Shown: piece after piece, positions 35,001 through 47,000 of the stretch
Position numbering within the stretch: the stretch's first letter is position 1
Layout of the letters: every line of letters starts with the position of its first letter
From: Lamellibrachia satsuma
Lineage: Eukaryota; Annelida; Polychaeta; Sabellida; Siboglinidae
DNA: 64,000 nucleotides
Direction: 5' to 3'
NCBI GenBank assembly: GCA_033239005.1
Contig: BSQZ01000026.1
Location: 6,148,501 to 6,212,500 of the forward strand
Program-made: the position numbers and the translations under genes
Notes under the pieces: generated by a model
What the model was told of the DNA's origin: nothing
What the model saw: the letters and a program-made list of their open reading frames with translations, nothing else
Databases searched by the model: none

Positions 35001-38000
35001 CATTAGTTTCTTTACACGTCACCTGAACATTGTGATTTTAAAATGTTTGCTCAACATTCCACTTCTTATGTTTGTTTCCAGACTGTTTCTCGAAACAAAT
35101 CTGTAGGCCAAGCAACCAATAAATATCCAGGATCGCACAAAATGCTTTACACTTCACCCCTGGCAGACCCGTTCCTTCCTACACCAATATGACTTCTTCA
35201 GGAAGCATTCAGCCATGATACAATTACTGCACAAAGATTATCTGTTCACCTATATCCATCATTGTCTATTGCCAGGTCAAGTGAGTCAACTGAGGCAATT
35301 TGGAGTGAACAAAATTGCCCAATCTTGACAAAAGCAACAAGGATTCGAAGCATAGTCCTCTTAATTGAGTTCTATGTTTTAACCACTACACGGCAGCACC
35401 AGTAACAGAAACCCTACCTGTATTTGCTTGTTCCTTCTTGTAAAGTCCAACGTATGCTGATGTTTCGTCCAGCCACACGATCTGTATGTTGCCTGCCAGG
35501 GCAAAATTACACTCATAATGCAGTTTTATTATTTTTTACAAATATCTGGTTTGTTAGGAAAATGTTGTTTGTTAAAACAAGTAATCATAATAAGTAATCA
35601 TAGTTATTTATCATACAGTCTAACACTAACATTATTAGAAAGGCACATCATAATAAATAAATAAACTATACATTTATAATGTTCTGTATATCCCAGTAAA
35701 AATCAGCCCAAAGGCAGCTTATAACGACTTACTGATTAACTAAAAATAATAATTACTTGTTGGCTAAAATACCATTTTATCCAGAGCACATTAAGCAATA
35801 AGCGTTATTAGTAAGACCTGTCACCACATAATGACGCCACCATCGTTTCACGTACATGCATGCAAAATAACATTCTCAATGTAGGGTACAATCTTACTAC
35901 GATGTTATTCAACTTGACAAAAAGGTGACATTGCACTATGATTGCATTTGTATTAAACTGCTCTCTTGATGTGTTACATCTGTAATGTTTTCCTTACCAA
36001 AAGGCGAGAACAAGTGGTTGAGATCGGACGCCTTCCACTCCGTGGGAAATCTCACATGGAAGACATGCTCTCTCGACGGCAGGGCTGGAAATAAGTCAGA
36101 CAGCTGCAGCATCCTCGTTACCTTCAGTCTGATGTGTTCAGAGTGAAATAGAATGGACTCTGCTTAACAGAATCACTTTGGGCAAGAGTAATTTGATTCT
36201 TTCAAGCAGCTGATCCTTTTAGGTGAATTTCTGAACAAATATGGAATCAGAATTTTGTGGAAGTTATTGTACATGAAACAACTGAGTTTTATTTTGTCCA
36301 TTCTGAATAGCAAATACAAATTTTCATAAACTGATATTCTCAAACAAAAACTTTTCTTTGATAGATGAAAGTCACAACTTAGTATAAATCTTGTGAGGGC
36401 TTGTCCTCGTTGCAATTGCTACATTAAATAATATTTAAGTTTATGTTTTACAGTTTTACCAGTGCAACATATCTTTTTTTACATCAAAGACACTGATCTG
36501 TAGTAAAAAAGCCTTAGGGTTTTCCAATAAAACTGTTATTTTGTGCTACAATGTACTGTTCAAACCACCTTACAATCATAATCTATTTTCTAAGAGAGAA
36601 TACAAAGAAAAAACCTGGTTCAATTGTAGCTTCCTCTGTACTTACGGTCAGGACCAGTCAGATCCATATATGGGATATCATACATTCTCATCAGGTAGAG
36701 CCTGAAAATAGATCACAATACCCTATTAGCATTTGAACATTACCAATCAATAGCAGTATCCAGTAAGGTGAAACATTTTGCAGCCAACTGTCAGAGGTAA
36801 AAAAAAAACAGTTTACAAAAATTTTCTGTTAGACATAACTTCATAAGTCAGCTGAGCCGACAAGAAGACAAATGTCTGGGTGTGACACCAGGTTGGAGTG
36901 TCTGACGACAAAGGACTGGTAGCACAGTAGAAGTGGAGAAAGCTATTAAAATATGGACAGTGGAAAAGACGAAGCCACAATCTAGTCTTAACATCAATTG
37001 AAGGCTAAATGAAGGGAAGGAATAGGCCAGGACGACAGTGAACCGCCTGGATAGACAACGTGAGGCAGTGGACAAATGGAGGCCTGCTTATTGAACGGGA
37101 GATGGCGAGGACGCGCCGTGACAGAAAGAATTCAACGGCCCCCATGGGCTGCGGCTGCTATAAAGAAGATACATAACAGTTTTTTTATGAACACTCATCA
37201 ATGCCCACTTTTCTCAGGTAAAACTCCTGTAAGATACAATACTTAAAAGTTCAATAATTCAATCCTACAAAAATTTTAAATATTCTATGCACTGACCTAT
37301 TGATATAGCCCCGCAGTACGGGTGAATCTGCAGTGATTACACCATGTGGTGGTTTCTGTGATGATCCTGTAACAGAACACACCACCAGGTGGAGCTCTCA
37401 ACAACAGTCCCACAATTCAGTTTTTTATTCGAGCCTTGTGACAGTAGGGCGTGACTGAGCGAGTTCCATTCAGTATCCACCTGGAACACTGATCTACTAC
37501 AATCACAGTGGGGAACTAAGATCTTTAAACGTAAAACAGTACCTGGTCATGAAGACCAATCAGACTGTTTTGCATTTCACCCCTGGTAGTTCACCCCTGG
37601 TAGTTCACCCCTGGTAGTTTTGCCCACTGCTAGTTCATCCTGACTCACTTGTTCAGTGTAACATCAAAACTACTTTGGTAGCTATGCAAACAAGCTCAAA
37701 TGAATGCATGAAAGTTACATGTTCACATAATTCCTATGTATTACTAGGCACACAATTATACAACCAATTGAAACAAGGCAGTGGGGCTGAACAACATTTG
37801 TGGAAACTCGGCGGCTAGATCACCGGATTGTTAATCAAGGGGAAATAACGCTTTCAAAAACTTGGGCAATTTCGTTCACCCCATCTTGGGAAAATCAAAC
37901 AGGGAAATTGAAAACAAGACTCACATAGCTGGTGGTTTCAATCTATAAGAACACCTTCCCGTTGGCTTTACAACAGCCTGTCGTTGGTCATAGCGAACAG

Positions 38001-41000
38001 TGGTTTCTTACGATGTAAGTGTATCAGAATCAACCAGAATCAATCGTGGTCCTTTCAGGTGTAAGTCTGACACTCCCTCACTGTGCTAGCAGTGACTTAC
38101 CCAGGTGGTTTGCCATGGTGATGAAGCACAACCCAGTGATGTAGGCATCGTACCCAGCCTGGTGCAGCTGTTCACACGACGTGTCGTATGACGGAAAGTC
38201 TTCAGGGAAAACTGTGAAGAAGAAACAATCATCAGCACAGAAAAAATAATAATTTGTTGATAATTTTCTTTTTAAAGTTAATATTTATGTTTTGCAAAAG
38301 ACTGAGCTTACAAAGATGCAGACAAAATGAGTTCTACACTGGGTAGGTGTCTGAAGTAATCCTGTCAGTTTTATTTAATTTTCCATAACCTTTCTATAAC
38401 AAATCGTATTTTTGTTTTGGACTTTTTCCATAAAAAATTCATGCTGGAACTCGGTTCCCTTTTCTACAAACATGCAATTTTTGTTTTCTACTGGCCACCA
38501 AAAAGACACAATGTGATACTTACCTACCTCGGGCGGGACAAATGGCTTTGACTGCAGCGTCTTATGTAGATCTCCTAAGGCAAAATACTGAAGCTGGTCC
38601 TGCAATTATGTCACACAAATTATAACAATTATGTCTCACAAGTTATAACAATTATGTCACACAAGTTATAACAATTATGTCACACAAGTTATAACAGTTA
38701 TGTCACACACGTTATTACAATTATGTCACACAAGTTATAATAATTATGTCACACAAGTTATAACAAAGGTGAAGAATGCAACCAGTGAAAAGTCAATAGT
38801 AAAACATCTTGAACCAAGAATCTTGTTAAATGTTATGGCTAATTATTCTAATAGCAAATAGCTTCAGATATCTCCATAAAACATGTGGACAACAAATGTT
38901 GAACACAATTCAAATTACAGAAATGTACTAATGAAGATAAACAACTTTACCGTATGATGAAACTGGCTGTTGCAAAATTGGAAATAGCATGACAGACAGA
39001 GTGTCAATGTCAAAATGTCCTGTTTAAAACATACGTTTACAAACTTGCAAATATAAACAGCAGATTGTAGAGCCATGGTGGCACAATGCTCGATTGTGGG
39101 TGTTATTCAATGTATGTGTAATTTATGATTGTTTATGAATAATTTACTTAAATTGAAATTAAATGTGTATATACGTAAAAGGGAAAAGAAGCGTAGACAA
39201 GCAACGACAACGGGTGAAGAACATGACAGATGTCTTCAGAACAGTGACAGTGGTGGGTAGAACAGCTAGAGAAAGACACTGGTTTCGATAAAGAGATTTG
39301 AGCAGCGATGTCCTGAAATGAACCAGCAAACTGAGAATATTCGTAAATTAATATGCTCACTGGAGCGCTAATTGTATCTACACACCTTCAGCGGGGGTCT
39401 TGTCGCCATCAGTTTAGTGTCCAGTAACCTAAAGGGCAGGAAATCAAAACACAATTGTATCCAGATCCTCACAGAGATAAAAAAGACATACAAACCAACA
39501 GTATGTAAATTGTCATAAACATTAATTAGACAGTACACAGTAGACTATCTTGCCTCATTCAAAATGTTGCATGCAAGCTTGGAGTCAATACGAGGACATA
39601 ATTATACTTAGCAAGACCAGGTACACATAAGAGCAATTAATCTGATCCCAAATTAAGAGTCAAAATGCCTAAAATGTAGGTTTATAATAGAGAGCAGGAG
39701 ATGAAGAGTAGAATAAATGTGTTATGTCAATATTTTGCGCCTATACTAAATAAGACAGGATGTGGTGCTGTTAGCTTATTTCCTCCGATACTTGCAAGCT
39801 TACCTTGGAAGACAGCACTTTGTCATACTCTTGAACTCTTCATATTCCTGAATAGGCAGGAACACAATTATCAATTCCAAAGTAGCAACAAAAAACTGTT
39901 ATTCATATATGGTGTATTTCTATATGAAAATATCCATTACAGAACAGTACTGGATGTTCCTAATATACACAGGCATAGCAGTTAACATATACCAGAAACA
40001 AAACGTTTCTTGAAAGGTGATTACCATGTCAAATTAACATCATTATACTCATGATGAAAACGATAATTCGTATTCACCAGGTGGCACTTCAGTCATCATA
40101 ACGTAAAACTGCGTGCACTCGAAGTCAGCACCCGCTTGAATAGTGATTGGAAAATAAACTATTTTGGGGGAAAATATATCAAAGTCAACACTGAATGAAA
40201 GAGCTACTAATCACCCCCCAAAACCAATTTTGTGAGTATCACGCATCAATATTTTGTGATCATCCCCAGTAACTGTGTCTGTAAGCAGACTTGATTTATT
40301 TCACACAGTGGTTGATGTATTTGGCAGACCATACCTCTGGTAGTGGACAAACGAACTGATGCAGTGTGTGTAGAATGTCCAGCAGCATATTGTGACCAAC
40401 AACCAACTTGCTCTGCACATGGCAACAAGAGAACAATTAAAAAGGGCCAAAGGAAAACAACATAATTATTTATCATTCTGTATACAATTGTTTGTCATTC
40501 CCTATATATAATGAATATGAATGGGGTAATATCACATATCAGTTGTTGGGATTAATTTCACATTAATAAAAAATTGTCTACATTTATTGATGCCCAGTTG
40601 TAGAAATCACAAAGACTGCAGAAGCTTAATATGTCTTTACAAATTTGATCTAGATTAATATTTACTTTTATATCTCTGTTCTAAGTGATTGGGAGACTGG
40701 CAGTAGACTGGAAATACAGAGATAGCAAGGCTAAAACAACATGTGGTCATGTTTCCAAATGTATTTAAGAAACTTAAATACATTTGGAAACATGACCACA
40801 CTGCATCAATCTAAACATACCGACTGTGAGATCATTCTGATGACTTTAGAAAAGCCAACCGCATCATCAAGTTCTTCCTACAAGTAAATCAGGAAAAGAT
40901 TGTGTTGATATATAATTTAATTATACATCATCTTCAAACAATGGACAGGGAAAAGAAACCAATGTATCACATTGATGGTGACATAACCTAGAGACAGCTA

Positions 41001-44000
41001 TCTCACACTCACGTGATCTGCTGCTTTTTTCGCATCCAGTTTGCGTTTCATGTCTTCAGGACTTTTCGGCTTTGACACTTCGATGTACTGAACCTTCTTG
41101 GGGTCAGACTTTGTCTCCATATGCACCCGAGCAGCAAACCTGAAACACATTACACGTTCATTTTTTGTATGTATGCTAAGTGAAAAACAAGCCCAATGCA
41201 TAAGGATTTTCTATTAAAAAGATTTAAAACATTTTAAGTCATCAAAAACTCTGTAGCTTTTTCTTGTACTCGAACATGGTTTAGATGGCTTATATCAAGC
41301 AACCATTTCACGTTTTGTTTACCTGATAATATGCTAAAGGTTAACTACCCACCAGGGGTCACGTATATACCCCTTGTCCACACACCTAGCTTTCACTGTC
41401 TTGTAGATGAGCAGTCGCACGTAGCCATTGCAAGGTGCCAGTGACATCACATCGAGGTTTGACTTCTCAAACTCTTCCACTTTCTTGCTGCAAGAAGGTG
41501 CACAATACAAACACTGATGTCACAAGAGTGTTATCAGATAACGGCCACAAGTGCTGCATGCACAAGCGACTGTTATCTGGCTGATAATATTCGAGTGACA
41601 TAAACAAATGTTCAGTGTTGTAACTGTTATTCCCGTTACATAACAGCAAATTAACATTTGAATTATACTTTTTATTTCCTGCCTTTGTAAATATGCAATT
41701 CTTGTAATCACGATACATCACAACATATGCATAAAAATTCCCTGGGTTGTTCATCATATGGATGTTCAGAACGAGTCAGCCACGAGGATAATCCAGACCA
41801 ATCAATTTCATTACCGTGAATTATCCCCCTAGATAACGCATGGCTGACTCATTCTGAGAATCCTTATGTTAAGCATATGTTTGTGATCATCGAGTGGATA
41901 TCAGCACAGCTAGCATAAGGGTAAAAATTAACTTTTTCGACATGTTGGCAAATTATTGCTACCACATTTGAAACCAGGTAACAAATTTATTATCCTGGTA
42001 GTGAGAAAATTTGTAATTCTAGATTTTTTTACATGCTATTCTTAAAAGGTTTATGATTCACCACATTTTTGTAGTTAGTTATAATAAAAGTTATGATAGC
42101 TTGATAGGTCATGCAACATTACCATAACGTGGCTGACATGACAGCAATTTTTTTTAATATACAAGCTAATTAACTATAATTATCTTAACACATAATTACA
42201 TTTGTGTACATACAAGAGCTGCATAATTTGAAAACAGTTATGTTACTATAAGTAACAGTAAGAATTTGTAAGATTTCTACAATGCCATCCAGGTGTAGTT
42301 TTACATTCCTCAACAGACTCACCATACATCCTCAATGAACTCCTTGTGTTCATCAGGGATCTTGGGAGGTTCCTTCCTGTTGGATGTGGGACTGAACCCC
42401 GGGGAGGAGACGTCATGATTGTCTTCCATCAACTGGTGCTTGTGGTGCAACGACTCCCGCAGCTTCTCTTCTGCGGACGGCAACAAATATGGGATGCCTA
42501 CAACAGACAAGTAACTTTAGTGCTTTTTAATCAATAATCATTTTGCTACCATTCATTCAACCGTGTTCTCGTGCGAGGTATTTGGCAGAATTGACTGAGC
42601 CACATCAGGGATGCTTCTGTTAGGATTCATGTGGTTGAGATACGGAGTCAACAGCAGGTTACACATTTATCCCGTGTGCGATATTTTACTTCCCATGGCA
42701 TAGACACCAGGTAGAAGGGACTAACCGCTTTTAGCTTCTCATCTGAAAGACACAAGCAATATGTTGTAGATGAAATTGCATAAGTTTGCAAATGTCAGTA
42801 GGTGGACTTGAACCGCGGTCCTCTTGATTGACAGTCCGGTGTCGTAACCACTGAGCTACCACGCCCCCGTGGGACCAATTCTCACAGAAGACAAGAACAA
42901 GTTACCTACTGATTGTGTAAATGCCAGCAGTGTCAACATCTCTAAAAACAGAATAGATCATTCCTGTTATATCACCATGCTACCTAGTGGATTACAATGG
43001 AATGTAAAGATACGGGTAACAAAACCACGGGCCTATACGTTAACCAGTGTGATGTTCTTGAATTACCCACATCTTGAAGTTCCGTTATAATCCACCAGGT
43101 AGCATTGTGGTAATAGGAAGGGTCTATTGACAGATATACAATAGGGGCAGGCAAACATGTAAGAATTACTATAAATACTGGAATTTATCAGTAAAATGCA
43201 GACATACCATCTTTGAACACTTTATTGAAATCAAAATCTTGTGAGACCATAAAATCAATACTGGAACTCTGAAATGAGAAGAGATCAAATGGTTATTAGA
43301 TGACCAAAACATGTAATCAAATGTACACTCATGTTGTGATTGCACTATTACAACAGGAACATATTTTTCTCGAAACATAAATTTTTATTCCAACCAACAT
43401 AAACATGATCAATTCACTGTATGTATTCATTAATCATATAATGTGGCTAAGCAACAAAACACTTTATATTATAAATTACTGCATTATAAAACTAATCTAC
43501 TAACGCCAGCTTAATGGTATCCCAGATATATGACAGCTTAATGTGTTGTATATCTTTCATTTGATTTTAGTGATCCAAAGATTAGGTAGATGAATGAAAC
43601 AAATCAAAGAAATTATTTTTGTAAACATTTCGAGTCACAGATCTGAAATTACATTTGCTTAAATTTTTTTACAGTGCTACGACAATGAGGCCATTAAGGT
43701 TATTCCACATTTATGGTAAACACTATTTTTATCCACTAGTTCCCCCAAAAGATAAAAATACGCAAATTAAATACAAGTTCATAAATGTTGCTAATTTTAA
43801 CCTGTCAAAATCATTCTATTTGTTGATAATGTTGGTGAAAGCACATACATTATCAACACGGTAAAACTGAATATCAGAATTATTGTGCAAAAGCAGAACT
43901 TTATATTACAAACATGACCACATTATCTGAAAATAGGAACAATCATAGAAATAACAATCAAACATACACATGTCAATTTTGTGATGCTCATACATTCCAT

Positions 44001-47000
44001 ATTCTTGACACCAATAGACTTTGTACAGAGACGGATAACACAATCAGCCATTTGGTAGAATCAAAATAGCTGCCAAGAAATCGTTCCTTCCCTATTCTCG
44101 CAGTACTAAAATTTGCCACTTAACAGAATCATATTTAATTACGTGGAGTTCACTGTATTGCATTATTTCTGTAGTGATGTTGTTCAACATGGGCCTTTAT
44201 TGTAAGCCCGGCACAGAAAGTGATCCACCAACCTGGCACAGAAAGCGTATGTCCGGTGCTTGTCTGTTATGTGGACGAGGAAACACATAGAAACTAAAAG
44301 CCCTTGCAACATACCTGTCAAAATAAAGTTTCAACATATATTTGCTAACAGAATCACCCACAGTGTACACTGTACAATACAATAAACATGTACAGAACTA
44401 AAAATGGTCAACATTGTAGTTCATACACACAACACCTCATGCTTTCTTACAAACTGAATGTCAGTGACGTCAGAAATCCAATGATATAACATCAACTTCT
44501 AAACACAGCACTAAGTTACTAACATAATTTCTTTATAATATCTTTGCAATTGTTAAAATATGATTTAAAATCTACTTTGCAAACTGTCCAGCTTAAAAAT
44601 TAAGAAGATTACCATCTAATTCAATAGTATAGGTGGCGTGTGGACAAGGGAAGACAATCGCTTATTATCAGTTATTGAGAATCTAAAGAGAAGTGTCAGA
44701 TATTTCAAACAACATTGTGAACAATTAAAAGGCTTAGATGGGTTCACTTCAGTTTTGTTTTGTCGGTTGCATTTCAAAAACTTACTTTCCTTGTTCTTCA
44801 TCGAAATGAAACGTGCAGATTCCAAACTGTACTAGAAGAAATTTCATTGCCCCCTGAAATTAAGTTGTACTATTATCATAATCAATTGCAACAACATCAC
44901 ATTCACTCACTGATATTTTGCAGTAGAACCAAATTAGTATAAATTAACAAACATGATTCTTGCATTGGGATTATAAAATCTTTAAAACTTTTATCATTAT
45001 GAGGTTGTACAAGCCTACAATTTAGCATGAAACATGTATATACATGTATGCGTAAATGACATCTTTGTTTGTTGAATGTTGTTATACCTGTCTAAGCTTT
45101 TGGTATCGTTCTTCTGGCGTGTCGAAGGCATGAATGTTGTGTTCAGATGTGTTCAAACCTACACACCAGAATATTGTCCATGTAAAAATTAAAGAAGAAA
45201 ACACACATCTTTGCAATAAGGTGATCATCTATTTTACTGTTATGCATATACTGTGCAGCAACTACTAAGTTACATTAAAAAATATCATAAATATTACACA
45301 CAAAATTTTTCTTTTACAAGAATAATGGTGAAACGTTGTTTTCAGCATGTTTAACTCACATACCAGCACATTTGTTATTGGCCAGTGTTAGCATCTTAGC
45401 TCTGAATGTATATGGGGTGAATGTATATGGGGTGAATGTGCCATAGTTGTTAGAATGTTGGACCTTCAATCAAATGGAATGGGGATAGAATTGTTGTGCT
45501 GCCTTTCAAAACTGAGCCAACTCCGCTGTATAAAGCAATACCTGGCTATAAACGGTGGTGTAATGATGTGAAAAAAATGTATTTGTCATGCTGTAATTGC
45601 AGCATGACTGAATGGTTCCCAGGAGGTTGAGTTGGTGTTGATACGTACATGTCTACCAGGGAGAGAAATATAAAGCACTTTGACCAATCCTAAGAACAAA
45701 ATAATGCACTCTATACGAACATACCGCTTTACCTTTACTTGCACAGTACATTTTGAAAACTGGTCTACAAATATCATCAACAACTTGTAAAATTATGCAT
45801 GGCCGTACTGTGAGACAGTAACATGTCTTGCTAAATATTCACCTGTGAATTCTCCATCTATGGCCATGAAGTCGCATTCAGATATTGCTTTGGAAACTAT
45901 TTCCAGGTTCTCTTTGAAATCTAAAACACACATCAGCATAAATCAGATCAGAAGGAAAAACAGTTCCTTTCCCTTCACTGGGAACATAAAAGAACCACTA
46001 CCAACAACATGCCACTTAGTAAGGTTCAGATGACACAATCTCTCTTTTACGTCAGTTAACTTTTCACCAAATAACAGGTGTGTGCATGGGAATGGTATGT
46101 ATGCCAAGAGATGTTTGACGGCAAGAGGAGACCAAATAGAAGCTTTTTAATACTGTCCAGTTATGAAAATATTGATAAATGTTAGAAGCATTTCTTTCAA
46201 ACTTAAGGACTAAATAATGTAGGCTTTATGTTGCACTACTAAAGGGACAATGTAGATCAGATACAAGAACACATTCCTTCTCAGAGAGGATGATAACTCT
46301 ATGGAACAAATTATCAACCGATTGTGTTAATGCTAGCAGAATATGTCTAAAAATGCAACTGACAGATATATGTGTCTGATAAGTGCGGACTTAGACGAAA
46401 CATCGTTGGACTCTCATTAAGCCAGTGGCTTCCGTATGTTCATTTGTCATAAGCTGGAGTTTGTTGCACTGGATGGCAATCTTGTGAAATCTTGCTTGAA
46501 AAGGTTGGACTTGTTGTTTTATGGTTAGCCTTCAAGTCTTCAATAACATGAACAAATTTATTTTGAAAGAGTGCAAAAGTGAGTGCACGCATTGCTAAAA
46601 TCAATCAATATTTTATTAATATATCTTTATTAATCAAATCTGTTATCCATTCTTCTGTTATTCTGACAGCTGGATACAACATAATATTTTGAACTGTTTT
46701 GCAAAAAAAAATTTCCTAAATTTTAAGATTGTGTTAATGCTAGCAGAATATGTCTAAAAATGCAACTGACAGATATATGTGTCTGATAAGTGCGGACTTA
46801 GACGAAACATCGTTGGACTCTCATTAAGCCAGTGGCTTCCGTATGTTCATTTGTCATAAGCTGGAGTTTGTTGCACTGGATGGCAATCTTGTGAAATCTT
46901 GCTTGAAAAGGTTGGACTTGTTGTTTTATGGTTAGCCTTCAAGTCTTCAATAACATGAACAAATTTATTTTGAAAGAGTGCAAAAGTGAGTGCACGCATT

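Noticed and set aside
41340..41386. Extending PARN exon 8 through [12 protein letters not shown]
   Set aside because: Ending at AG|GTGTGT gives an ungapped match to the human protein ([14 protein letters not shown] versus QTLSWKYPKGIHVE) and correct numbering downstream.
42808..42868. tRNA gene on the minus strand
   Set aside because: Good A and B boxes but the flanking arms do not close an acceptor stem, and a SINE body follows.
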